Below are positions 15,701 through 27,461 of a stretch of DNA of 64,000 bases, piece after piece. The notes below the pieces were generated by a model that saw only the letters and a list, made by a program, of their open reading frames with translations, was not told the DNA's origin and searched no databases. Origin of the DNA: Ridgeia piscesae (Eukaryota; Annelida; Polychaeta; Sabellida; Siboglinidae); contig JAODUO010000116.1 of assembly GCA_025642075.2 (NCBI GenBank), positions 12,501-76,500 of the forward strand, given 5' to 3'. Position numbers and translations under genes: made by a program. Numbering within the stretch: position 1 is the first letter of the stretch; every line of letters begins with the position of its first letter.

Positions 15701-18700
15701 GCTGACATAAGTGTGTTGCGAAAATGGATCAGACAAGCTAACTGTTTGATTAAACGAACTCAAGCACATGTGCATATTGACGATATTGTTGGACATGATG
15801 GTGTGGCTATGACATGTGTGTGTCTGACTTACCAACTGCTGTTGCTGACACAGCTTACATGGCTGACACAGCTTACACACTGCTGTCAGTCAGTCAAATG
15901 TAAACTTCTTTGAGTGTCGTAAAACTAAATTGGATCAATACTATTTATCTGCAGTTTGGGATCACCACAGTAATTAAACAACCCAGTCACAATGTGTGAC
16001 TTTGTTGACACCAGGACACTGAACAGTCATGAAGTGTATGTTTAATATGTGAATAATGATAACAATAGCATAAAGGTTTTCAAATGACCATGAATGGTTA
16101 GGAGATGTCACAATTGTTATTTAAAAGTATGCATGTGCATACATGCCTTTGCATTTATATGATGCTACATGTTTGGTGCCAGTAGCTATTTTAAAAGATG
16201 TTTGAAGATGTAATTACTTTGAAGTGATTATTAAATGTTATAACTATATACATGTGCATTAATAGAGTCATGCTGTGTTGTTAAGGCATGAGTTATGACC
16301 AGTCGGCATACGGTCAGTCTGGTGGCTATGACCAGCAGTATGTGGACCAAGGCAACTTCCCCCAGTTAAGTGGGCAGCAGATACTCAATGACCCGATGGC
16401 CAACATAGCCATGAGCTATGGACAGACGCTGGCGGACCAGGGCACGGAATATGTGCACAAAAATGTAAGTATAACTAGTTAGGCGTGTTTGAAAGCCAAA
16501 ATGCTGAGGTAACTTATGATAAAGTCTGCTGCAAGGTCGTATGGAGTTCACTGAAGAAGGTCAGACATGAGCACCTTTATATGACATGACGAACAGTGAA
16601 TCCTACTCTAAACGTGGTCTCTTTATAAAATAGTCAACCAGTAAAATGTGTGACACCAGCTCATTTCTCTTAATATTCTTTCGTGAACACTTAAAACCAA
16701 TCTAGTATCCAGTACGACATGTTAGGATAATTATTTAATGTTTTAATTAACCCAGTATTTTAAAGATTTTTTACATACTTTTTGTGAAATCGTTATGCAG
16801 ACTAAACTATTTAGAATTGTACTATAAATTCAGAGATATCATTATTGTGAACATGAATTCAATGTACAAATACAGTGGTATGATACTGTAGTTTGTTTTT
16901 ATATTGCAAACATAAACTCCATTGCTCAATCATGGCCTCATACTACATTGTATTATTATGATCTTCTGCAAGTGAAATGGTGACATGCACTGTATTTTGT
17001 TTGTTGCGCCTCGGAGCTTGAATTTTCAAGTATTTAGGCGCTATAGAAGTATTACAGTTATCATTATAAATCACAAGACACTTTTATTTGCAGATCGAGA
17101 AATATGTGTCAACAAGCAAACTCAAGTATTATTTCGCAGTCGACACGTCATACGTCGGGAAGAAACTGGGTCTGCTCATGTTTCCGTTTGCACATTCGGT
17201 GAGTGACAGCGACACAACGATAGTTTAGACTGCAAGTTTCTGAATCTGTGTCTTTGTTGAAAGTATTTTACATCCTTAAAGGACACTAAATGGTGATTTT
17301 CAGGACAAGACTAAAGACACAAATTTCATATACATCGAATTGGTTATGGAATTTCTAGATACTTTGTAATTATTGTTACTTGTAGATGTAATTAACGCAA
17401 ACCACATGTACACTTTTTTGTAGGTATATGTTACTGATTTGCAAGTTTTTTGCTCTTGGAACCTTTCTCAAGACTTACCAGGTACATGCCCATCCCAGTA
17501 CGTTCTTATATCATCTTACGTATCTTCCTGTCTTTCAGAATTGGTCAATAAAATTTGACCAGGATTCACCAGTCGCTCCACGCTTTGATGTAAATGCTCC
17601 AGATCTATACATACCAGGTAGGTTTGACACCAGATCAATAATTACTAGATTGGGGTTGACCCCAGGTCAGTACTTACTAGATAGGCTTGACCCCAGGTCA
17701 GTACTTACTAGATAGGCTTGACCCCAGGTCAGTACTTACTAGATAGGCTTGACCCCAGGTCAGTACTTACTAGATAGGCCTGACCCCAGGTCAGTACTTA
17801 CTAGATAGGCTTGACCCAGGTCAGTACTTACTAGATAGGCTTGACCCCAGGTCAGTACTTCTAGATAGGCTTGACCCCAGGTCAGTACTTACTAGATAGG
17901 CTTGACCCCAGGTCAGTACTTACTAGATAGGCTTGACCCCAGGTCAGTACTTACTAGATACGCATGACCACAGGTCAGTACTTACTAGATAGGCTTGACC
18001 CCAGGTCAGTAATTACTAGATAGGCAAGAACCCAGGTCAATAGTTACTACATAGGCTTGAGCCCCAGGTCAGTACTTACTAGATATGCTTGACCCCAGGT
18101 CAGTACTTACTAGATATGCTTGATTTCAGGTCAGTACTTACTAAATATGCTTGACTCCAGGTCAATATATGCCAAGTAGACATGGCCCTAGATCAGTACA
18201 TATTACTATCAGCTAGGCTTAGCCTGTGGTCAGTAGATACCAGGTGGGCTTGATCATGGGTAAGTACATAGTACTACATTATACACATCAAGTAGGCTTG
18301 ACCCTAGTTCTGAATATACCAGGTAGGTTTCATAGGTTTTAATTTAAGTTGTACATATAGTACTAAATATAATTTCTAAAGTGTCTAATCCAGATGTTGT
18401 GGCATTAAACCTTCATTGTAGCAACAATATTTGCCCAAAGTAACTTAGCAGTAGTGAAACAAATATAGTCTGCCAGGTGAGGACATTGCATTTAGTTGGG
18501 CAAACCAAACACATTGCCATATATGGTATATTTGTGAGACATGGTTCAATAGAACCTTACCACTGTATATGGTAGACAACTAAGCATACACACTATACGG
18601 ACTCTCGTGTGTTTTCAGCAATGGCGTTTGTGACGTATATTCTAATGGCTGGCGTTGTTCTTGGGACACAGAACAGGTAATTGCATCTGATGTAACATCA

Positions 18701-21700
18701 CTTGGCGGTTTCAACTCAACAGTCTAGTGTCAGATTTTGTGTGTGTTAAAAATGCAACAATTAATAAATTTCATAAAGTCTGTGTTGGCAGATAATTGTA
18801 ATAAACCCACAGGAAACCTGTAAAAAAGTTGTCAGTTTAATCGTAATTGTTTATTGGGTAGGTATAAAATAATGTATTGTCGCTCTATATGGTGAATGTG
18901 CCATATTGGTATCAGAGTGCATGTACACACACACACAAGCATACGCATGCACACACACACACGTACACACACACGTACACACATACACACACACACACAA
19001 CACACACACACACACACACACAACACACACACACACACACACACCAGTGTGATTATCAGAAAGGCGGACTATGAGAGTATCATTAATGATCACTATGACA
19101 ACTTTGACCAATAGCTTAAATTGACCAAAAATTTTTAATTTTGATCTTATAGATTCACACCGGAGCAGCTCGGTATTCTCACCAGTACTGCCCTCGTGTG
19201 GCTCGTCATAGAAATACTCCTGCTTCTACTTGTCACCTACCTGATGAGTGTCTCAACGGACCTCAAGTACCTTGATCTACTTGCCTACTGTGGCTACAAG
19301 TATGTCGGGTGAGTGACAGCAGGTAGACCATTTATTGCCAAAGTAGGTGCACGTATTTATGAACATATGTGTCATTGTTGTGTAGATGAGTTAGATGTAC
19401 TATTTAACATTCAAATATTTTTTGTCATGCTTGTCTCCCCTACCCACTACAAGTGTGTCAAAAAGACACAAACAGAAACATTACCAATGAGACTTATATT
19501 GTATGTATTGTGTTATCTTTCCCATAATATTTTTTATATTATGTTGTATATTACTGTGTTGTTGTTGTTAAATAAACTTATTCAGACAACTGAGCTCAAA
19601 CTGATGTATGTCCTGTATTTGAAGAATTCTTCGTTGTAGGGTACGGCCTTTATTGACAGATCAGTTGTACAGTGTTCTTTTTTGACAGATCAGTTGTACA
19701 GTGTTCTTTATTGACAGATCAGTTGTACAGTGTTCTTTATTGACAGATCAGTTGTACAGTGTTCTTTATTGACAGATCAGTTGTACAGTGTTCTTTATTG
19801 ACAGATCAGTTGTACAGTGTTCTTTATTGACAGATCAGTTGTACAGTGTTCTTTATTGACAGATCAGTTGTACAGTGTTCTTTTTTGACAGATCAGTTGT
19901 ACAGTGTTCTTTATTGACAGATCAGTTGTACAGTGTTCTTTATTGACAGATCAGTTGTACAGTGTTCTTTTTTGACAGATCAGTTGTACAGTGTTCTTTA
20001 CTGACAGATCAGTTGTACAGTGTTCTTTACTGACAGATCAGTTGTACAGTGTTCTTTACTGACAGATCAGTTGTACAGTGTTCTTTACTGACAGATCAGT
20101 TGTACAGTGTTCTTTACTGACAGATCAGTTGTACAGTGTTCTTTACTGACAGATCAGTTGTACAGTGTTCTTTACTGACAGATCAGTTGTACAGTGTTCT
20201 TTATTGACAGATCAGTTGTACAGTGTTCTTTATTGACAGATCAGTTGTACAGTGTTCTTTACTGACAGATCAGTTGTACAGTGTTCTTTATTGACAGATC
20301 AGTTGTACAGTGTTCTTTATTGACAGATCAGTTGTACAGTGTTCTTTACTGACAGATCAGTTGTACAGTGTTCTTTACTGACAGATCAGTTGTACAGTGT
20401 TCTTTACTGACAGATCAGTTGTACAGTGTTCTTTATTGACAGATCAGTTGTACAGTGTTCTTTACTGACAGATCAGTAGTACAGTGTTCTTTACTGACAG
20501 ATCAGTTGTACAGTGTTCTTTACTGACAGATCAGTTGTACAGTGTTCTTTATTGACAGATCAGTTGTACAGTGTTCTTTACTGACAGATCAGTTGTACAG
20601 TGTTCTTTATTGACAGATCAGTTGTACAGTGTTCTTTATTGACAGATCAGTTGTACAGTGTTCTTTATTGACAGATCAGTTGTACAGTGTTCTGGTGAGT
20701 TATTGACAGATCAGTTGTACAGTGTTCTTTATTGACAGATCAGTTGTACAGTGTTCTTTATTGACAGATCAGTTGTACAGTGTTCTTTATTGACAGATCA
20801 GTTGCACAGTGTTCTTTATTGACAGATCAGTTGTACAGTGTTCTTTTTTGACAGATCAGTTGTACAGTGTTCTTTACTGACAGATCAGTTGTACAGTGTT
20901 CTTTACTGACAGATCAGTTGTACAGTGTTCTTTACTGACAGATCAGTTGTACAGTGTTCTTTACTGACAGATCAGTTGTACAGTGTTCTTTACTGACAGA
21001 TCAGTTGTACAGTGTTCTTTATTGACAGATCAGTTGTACAGTGTTCTTTACTGACAGATCAGTTGTACAGTGTTCTTTATTGACAGATTAGTTGTACAGT
21101 GTTCTTTATTGACAGATCAGTTGTACAGTTTTCTTTATTGACAGATCACTTCGTTGGTCTACATTGTGTGTGGCAGGTTTATATTTTAGACATGGATAGA
21201 TGTTGTTACTGGTTGTAGACACAACTCGTACCAACACAAGTGCAACACTCACGTATGCTGTACATCATTCTGTTGTTTTCTTTCATAACCAATATTTTTT
21301 GTTTGAATTCATTACTGCACTCTTACTGATATTTGATCAAAAATAATAAAGCTAAACAATTTTTTTTAATTAAAACTCGGACTTCAGTTAATAATTTAGA
21401 TTGCTGCAAGACTTATCTGTGAACAAGCATTAATATTAATTTGTGTTTACTTTTAGAATGATTGCGTCCCTTGCTGCTGGGTTTCTCTTCAAGTCTATGG
21501 GTTACTACATCATGTTGGCGTGGACCAGCAGCACAATAGCATTCTTCCTGGTGAGTTATGTGACCAGTAATTGCAGCCTGGCTGAATACTTCCCAGGGAA
21601 GTTTGCAGTGTTTGACTGAGCAGGTCTGACAGGAGTGACACAATGCTCTCGGCAGTCCCAATGGCTGACATAATCTTATAGGAAATGTAATAAATATTGG

Positions 21701-22657
21701 CTTGTTGTTTATATGTATATATTAATTGTTGTTTCTGCAATGAATAAAACCATAATCAGTCTTCATTCCAAGGTTATTCTCCCAATCTGTCTTGTCACTG
21801 ATTTTGTGGAGCATTGTAGAAAGATCCGAGCAAAAAGACTTACATAACCAGTCGCAGGTGATTCTTGCAACAAAATACATATGAAAGGCATCTTCATTCT
21901 ATTAAGCATACTGTACTCTTTAAAAACAAATTGGAAATGCAAAATATGTTAAAATGTGTACTCTGTATATAAGTTTAATAATTTTATTTTGGTTTGTTCC
22001 CAAATTGATTTCAGTGAGCCACACTAGGTGGCGACACTGACATGTGACAATGTCCATTCACTAGGAGGTATTACACACTGACAAACATGACATCCGTGTT
22101 GTTATGAGTATCATATCCATATTCATAACTATAGCCAGTTATGAGAGCTAAACTTTGTAGATACATGATGTAATGTTTATAACTTTTATGTATCAACGAG
22201 ATACATGCAGAAAGCTAACAGAAGACAAAGATGTGATAGTTTATGTGAACTTGTTATCTTCTATCACCACTGAGCTTTGAATCTAGTATGAAATTGGTAA
22301 AAATTAAACTGTAGTTATGGATTCAACAGACAGTGTTGGCTTTGGAGATCCACAGATACTGCTTACATTTAATATAATTGCTCATCAATACTAGATATTT
22401 ATGTGAAATGTCCAAACATGTTTAATGCATATTAGAGTTCCAAAGCATATTAATTCTGATACATAATGTTTGCCACATTCTGTGACTGACACTTGTGTTT
22501 TTATTAGATTCGGTCTTTGAAGTTTGCGATCATCCCGTACGCGGACCGGGACAGTTTCACCCGTGGAAGCAAGCGACGTCTGTACACCCTTCTCTCCATT
22601 GCACTCTCGCAACCGTTCTTCATGTGGTGGCTCACCTACCACCTGGTGGCCAAATAG
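12774..22657 (+). CDS. YIF1B: YIF1 (Yip1-interacting factor), ER-Golgi trafficking membrane protein, complete
   Basis: Nine exons: 12774-12798, 15283-15402, 16286-16464, 17094-17198, 17539-17617, 18619-18676, 19153-19308, 21457-21550 and 22508-22657. They total 966 nt, or 321 residues plus stop, close to vertebrate YIF1A/B (about 290-315). YIF1 is a multi-spanning membrane protein that partners with YIP1-family proteins in ER-Golgi and Golgi traffic. Signature stretches are [64 protein letters not shown] and GYKYVGMI, and the C-terminus [10 protein letters not shown]. Four or five hydrophobic spans lie in the C-terminal half, as in the family; the N-terminal half is polar, with Tyr/Gln/Gly-rich repeats. 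YIF1B is the closer vertebrate match by eye, but this is probably the single invertebrate orthologue. Confidence 0.95.
12799..15282. other. YIF1 intron 1
   Basis: AT-rich, no recognisable gene. A consensus CRE palindrome tgacgtca at 14994-15001 sits at the head of the 20-bp minisatellite. Confidence 0.5.
15001..15258. repeat. 20-bp minisatellite in YIF1 intron 1
   Basis: About 13 copies of cagtcgctcagtgtgtttgt with C/T variation at two positions. It ends about 25 bp before the exon 2 acceptor. Each unit has a T-rich run followed by CAG. Period 20 leaves all frames open, so the apparent proteins are artefacts. Confidence 0.95.
15283..15402 (+). CDS. YIF1B: YIF1 exon 2
   Basis: Acceptor ggttacag, donor g|gtgtgt. 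It encodes [20 protein letters not shown], then [18 protein letters not shown]. The PQLFDDTS motif is the conserved N-terminal YIF1 signature. A 20-bp minisatellite ends only about 25 bp upstream of the acceptor. Confidence 0.9.
16286..16464 (+). CDS. YIF1B: YIF1 exon 3
   Basis: Acceptor gttaag, donor gtaagt. It encodes a Tyr/Gln/Gly-rich stretch ([17 protein letters not shown]), then [20 protein letters not shown] and TEYVHKN, matching 'DPMANVAMAYG' of YIF1A. Confidence 0.95.
17094..17198 (+). CDS. YIF1B: YIF1 exon 4
   Basis: 35 codons, phase 0 to 0, between tttgcag and gtgagt. It encodes [20 protein letters not shown] then [15 protein letters not shown], nearly identical to vertebrate YIF1. 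Confidence 0.97.
17539..17617 (+). CDS. YIF1B: YIF1 exon 5
   Basis: Between tctttcag and g|gtaggt. It encodes [20 protein letters not shown] then PDLYIP, a hallmark YIF1 sequence just before the first membrane span. A 31-bp tandem array starts right at its donor site. Confidence 0.97.
17619..18330. repeat. 31-bp minisatellite starting at the YIF1 exon 5 donor
   Basis: The unit is taggcttgaccccaggtcag followed by tacttactaga. The first copy begins inside the genuine donor (GTAGGTTTGAC). About 17 units are regular up to 18170; later ones are degenerate, and two carry taccaggtrgg, the exon 5 end plus donor (near 18230 and 18312). Confidence 0.93.
18619..18676 (+). CDS. YIF1B: YIF1 exon 6, first membrane span
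   Basis: Between gttttcag and ag|gtaatt. It encodes [19 protein letters not shown], with the first hydrophobic segment. Confidence 0.95.
18927..19044. repeat. (CA)n microsatellite in YIF1 intron 6
   Basis: CA dinucleotides with cgta and aaca interruptions, about 110 bp upstream of the exon 7 acceptor. Confidence 0.95.
19153..19308 (+). CDS. YIF1B: YIF1 exon 7, second membrane span
   Basis: Between cttatag and gg|gtgagt. It encodes [20 protein letters not shown] then [32 protein letters not shown]. The hydrophobic stretch and GYKYVG are diagnostic. Confidence 0.97.
19648..21148. repeat. 29-bp minisatellite of about 51 copies in YIF1 intron 7
   Basis: The unit is tgacagatcagttgtacagt then gttctttat. 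Copies are nearly identical and differ mainly at one site (ctttaT/ctttaC/cttttT), with variants clustered in blocks. One unit near 20694 has an inserted ggtgag. The section ttctttactgacag looks like a branch point plus 3' splice site. Confidence 0.97.
21457..21550 (+). CDS. YIF1B: YIF1 exon 8, further membrane spans
   Basis: Between acttttag and gtgagt. It encodes [20 protein letters not shown] then [11 protein letters not shown], matching 'MI..L.GLLFG..GYY..L.W' of YIF1. A SINE fragment begins about 12 bp past the donor. Confidence 0.95.
21563..21640 (+). mobile_element. SINE 3'-body fragment in YIF1 intron 8
   Basis: cagtaattgcagcctggctg and the following cttcccagggaagt align with 32876-32940, where a fuller tRNA-derived SINE is present. 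No promoter boxes are left here. Confidence 0.5.
22508..22657 (+). CDS. YIF1B: YIF1 exon 9, C-terminus and stop
   Basis: Acceptor tttttattag. It encodes [49 protein letters not shown], then TAG. The last membrane span and the 'YWLTFHLV' ending are conserved. Confidence 0.97.
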   Translation: MRSLKFAIIPYADRDSFTRGSKRRLYTLLSIALSQPFFMWWLTYHLVAK

Positions 22658-23242
22658 ACACTCACCTTCTGCACACGGGCAGAACAATGTATGAACGATT
22701 CTGGAACGACAACTACATGCGTTATGATAATACACGACGGAAATGGGAGGGTGTATTTAAGCACCTGTTGTCATATATTGACATGTGAATGGGATCACTC
22801 AAGTTTCGAAAATGTGTACAAATGCAGACATATCAGTGTGGGGGATTACCGCTACAATTCTGCTTGTCTGTGTCATATACCAGCATGTTGGAAACATTAA
22901 ATTCAACAATTACATGTTATGAATTGGCAGTTTAATGTTGTCGGTTGCGTTTGCTTTGAGCTCAGTGAGATTTTACGTTTTGCCAACTCTTGATTGTTGA
23001 TGTGTCGACCAGGAATGTATGTCCAGTACCACACAGACAGGAAGCAGTCGGGTGTTGTTTGAGTATGATCAGGAGGAAGAGTTTGCTTGCATGTGGATTG
23101 TGGACCACCTTGTATGCGTCAGTGACATGGAAAACTTGTAAATATAATATAATGAATTTACATGAGACGTGACTTGTTATGCTGCAAGAAGGTAACACTC
23201 ATGGTAAATTGTGGAGAAATGTGTGGCCAAACAGAGAATAAA
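22658..23242 (+). other. YIF1 3' UTR (inferred)
   Basis: Runs from the stop codon to the first AATAAA. No coding or structural feature was recognised. Confidence 0.45.
23237..23242 (+). promoter_or_regulatory. Polyadenylation signal of YIF1
   Basis: AATAAA 580 bases after the YIF1 stop codon. Further hexamers near 23704 and 23747 could give longer 3' UTRs. Confidence 0.5.
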
Positions 23243-24489
23243 GTAGCTGATTATCACCATGCTGCAGTCTGACAGGTTGTTATCTTACGCAGTATTGAAT
23301 ACTCAATAGCACAGTGCATGTTTTGACCAGTTAAGCAAGAAGTAACAAAAACAACCGTTCTGCAACACTGGCTTTGCATTTGCACCAAGATCAAGTCTAG
23401 GAACAGTGAGTTATTGGTGGCAAGGGTAAAACTTACTTTGTTACACTTGTATTTATCAAATTGTCTCTTCAGATTCTATATAACTACATCAGATGTAATG
23501 TGTGGGTGACAGGCATTATGGTTCGTCTACGCATATACGCATGCACACAATGTTAATTTGTGCTGAGGCGCAATTTGCTTTTATGCAATGCCAATCATTT
23601 GACATCGACAACATGTATAAAATGGGACCCAGTATTTTTGTAAATTACAATTTTATTTTAAAACATTGTCTTCATTGGTGATCCTGGTACAGAATCCTTT
23701 GAAAATAAATGTTTGTCTATTGCTATGAAATGTTTGTTGCCATGATAATAAACACCTGTAATATAAAAGATTTTTCATCGTTATTTTTATTGAAATCAGG
23801 TGACCCTGTATGCAATTTGTTGAGTCCCGTTTCATAGATTGTTTTGTAAGGATACGTGAATGTTTTTATTAATGTGCTTGTAGAATGCGTGTACATTTGC
23901 CTGTCCCTCAGGCCTGTCTTTGTAAGTCGTGGCACCAAAATGGCTACCCAGTTTAACTAACACAGCTTTGTTATGTGTTCTTTATGACAGCCAAATACAA
24001 ACATCGTTGTTGTTATACTGTGATAGAGTGTTGATACAATGTGATAGAATGATGCTAGCTTTCTTTATTGTTTCTGATAATAATTATGGTAATAAATTAT
24101 ATGTACAGTATACAAACTGACGTGCCACTTCTGAGTACAGCGAGGAGTTACGTTTCAGTGGTTACTACAGTCCGCCTCATATGACCAGAACTACCTAGGG
24201 GGGTAGTTGTCCAATCAAAACTAGTGCACTTGTTGCACACAAAACAGACAACGGACATGTATGCGATTAAAGAAATATAGTTTTCAAGTAGTTCTGTCTT
24301 CCAGCATGCACTGTAAAATATAGTTAACATTTTGTTTCCATGCTTCATGACTGCAATCCATACACTTCTGCTTCCATAAGATTTATAGTAAGTTTGTCGT
24401 GACCATCCACTGTCTAGCTAAGATAAGATTATTGATCCCTGACTGGTTGTGCCATCTGGTGGATAATCATGAAATATACACTGAACTAT

Positions 24490-25000
24490 ACACTACAGCA
24501 ACACCCACAACTGACTATACCAACACCACACAACTGACTACAGCAACACCCACAACTGACTACAGCAACACCCACAACTGACTACAGCAACACCCCACAA
24601 CTGACTACAACAACACCCACAACTGACTATAGCATCACCCCACAACTGACTACAGCAACATCCACAACTGACTATAGCAACACCCACAACTGACTACAGC
24701 AACACCCACAACTGACTATAGCAACACCCACAACTGACTACAGCAACACCCCACAACTGACTACAGCAACACCCACAACTGACTACAGCAACACCCCACA
24801 ACTGACTATAGCAACACCCACAACTGACTATAGCAACACCCACAACTGACTACAGCAACACCCACAACTGACTACAGCAACACCCACAACTGACTACAGC
24901 AACACCCCACAACTGACTACAGCAACACCCACAACTGACTATAGCAACACCCACAACTGACTACAGCAACACCCACAACTGACTAAAGTAACACCCCACA
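24490..25000. repeat. 22-bp minisatellite
   Basis: About 23 copies of cagcaacacccacaactgac plus ta, with C-run length and C/T variants. Confidence 0.95.
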
Positions 25001-25182
25001 ACAGACAGAACAGAACCCAGACCCACGTTGATCCACACATTGAGTGGGTTTTACACTTGCAAGGTCTGCCATGGTGGAAACAGTTTCCATAGACATGCTT
25101 CAAAGCAAAATGCAATACAATTTCTCTTGTCATATTGTAAACTTTTTCCAAAGTGTTTAAATCATGTTTAGCCTGTGAAATG

Positions 25183-25451
<269 letters not shown>

Positions 25452-25804
25452 TTGTTTACTCAAGATGGATCCAGAGAGTTCCAAATGCAGCTGGAATACA
25501 ACAACTCACAGGTGTCTTGTATAAATGACATGATGTATATATCACCCAAACTCTGCAGATGATATTTTTCTGTTGGGTACTTCTTTAAATATAACAAGCT
25601 GTTTCAGTATGCTTCAGCCTCAAGTCAGACACTGTAGTAATCCCGACAAACTAAACGCTGGCAATGAATAGAAGATACGGAACTTGTGATGTGAAGACAT
25701 TGGAAGACGCAGCACTGAACCACCATCTCATGTCGTCTTCTGTGACGTCTACAACCATGCTCCAATTAAAGCACACTGATTATTCATACACAATTATTCT
25801 CCAA

Positions 25805-25945
25805 TGTTAATAGCCAGGTACTCATTCACACAGCTGAGTGAACTGGAACTTGCTCAAGAGTTTTCATAGCAGGATATGATTCGAACGAAGATACTTTTGT
25901 TCGAATCTTTTCTGGAGTTCTAACCACTGTGCTACTGCATTCCTT
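25805..25945 (-). mobile_element. tRNA-derived SINE, minus strand
   Basis: The minus strand has an A box (tagcacagtggttagaac, from 25934 down) and a B box (gttcgaatcat, about 25886-25876) at tRNA-like spacing, then a body ending agctgtgtgaatgagtacct and ggct. That body segment is shared with the plus-strand SINE near 32415. Confidence 0.75.
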
Positions 25946-27327
25946 CAGCTCTACATGGACTTTATCAATGCCCAATGGTCACCGAAGGACCATATCACCA
26001 CTGCCCAGTCGTCACATATGAATCATATTATAATTTCCCAATTAATGACCTTATCACTACTGCCCAATGGTCACCCAAGAATATCACCAATGGTCAACCA
26101 AATGTCATCCAAGGACTATACCAGCAATGCTCAACAGTCACCGCCTTCACTGTAAACTCTTAGCTAGAACACAATTTCAATTAGCTGATCACTCACTATG
26201 ATTATGACACCAGCTACCAATGATGGAGATGTGGCTATGCTGTAGAACAACCATCCTCACAAGTCAGGGTTCGTTGCTCTGCGCTACTGTAGCCCTGGCT
26301 GATTATCTCCGCAAACTGTGGAAGTGAACGGAGTCGAACTATAAAATTATAGCAAATCACTTTGCCAGTCACTACTGCGTCAGCCGTGAGAATAATGCAA
26401 GTACATGATACATGACTAGTGGGAATCCCAATATAATGACCCATTCACGTCATAAACATTGCACGTAACACTGAAATCACACAAAATTATATCACATGAC
26501 CATGCAGAGGACGACCAGGTACATTCCTCGAGGGCGATTTCGCTTACTGACAATAAAAGGAGTTTTCCAAAGGCTAGAATATAAATAAAGACAATAAACT
26601 GAACCTCTCAGAGAACTCGAACATAAAAACAATTTTTTCGGTAATAAGAACAATAGTTGCTGCTAACGTTTGATCTGAGGATGACTGAAGATGGTGATCA
26701 TACAGTATATTTAGAGGTCCCTATTAAAAATAAATGGAGGTAGAACATTATGTCAGATAAATTATATTTGTAGCCATGTATGATGTAGTCGATTGCAGCC
26801 AATGGCTTGCATTAAAGAATAAACTTACAGAGGCCTCCAAAAATTAAATTAGAGGCCCTAAACTTGGCTAAGTCTAAAGTCGTGCACTGACACACGTATA
26901 AATCGCTTTTTATATCACTGGTACTGTGGTGCAAGTGGTGTTTTCTCGGAAGACCTTATTTTTTTCTAGCACCAAACTAGAACAATTATACCATAAACAT
27001 TTGATGACACAAACACTGACAGCTAGACAACAGTCAGTAGAGACGAGTCAGTCACACTCACACTCACAGTGTGCGTTCCTGCAAAGCCTACATTATTGCC
27101 ATGACTAATAGTAATATGCAACATGTCTATGCCATTTATTAATCATTACTGTTTGGTTGTTGTAGTGTGTGCAAAGTTTAAATAGTTACATCGATAAAAA
27201 TCCCCCGCGCAGACAGAATATATACTGTCAACGACGATGCAGCGGCAACAGGCGGCAGCCCTTTCCTAGTGTATTTGTTATGATTTCCCTCAGTGCGTTA
27301 AGAAGGTGAAGGTCGTCTGCGTCTACC

Positions 27328-27461
27328 ATGCGCAAAACCGATGATTACGATATGGCGGACAAGGGTGGAAGGGCTGCCGGAATGATCGGGGTAAAACCCG
27401 TCCCGATGAAGCTCTTCTCCACATGGGAAGTGGAAAAAACGACACCGAATTGTATTCCAAG
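27328..27461 (+). CDS. PACS: PACS exon 1 with start codon
   Basis: ATG in context ctaccatg. It encodes [20 protein letters not shown], then [20 protein letters not shown] and NCIP, with donor ag|gtactg. In-frame ATGs at codons 9 and 19 are possible alternative starts. '[15 protein letters not shown]' matches 'ATWEVDRSSPSCVPR' of PACS1. Confidence 0.9.

Noticed and set aside
19648..21148. 29-bp direct repeats as a CRISPR array
   Set aside because: Units are directly adjacent with no unique spacers, and the locus is inside an intron of an animal gene.
26281..26360. Possible tRNA-like B box (gttcgactcc, minus strand)
   Set aside because: No A box at the right distance upstream and no cloverleaf could be drawn.
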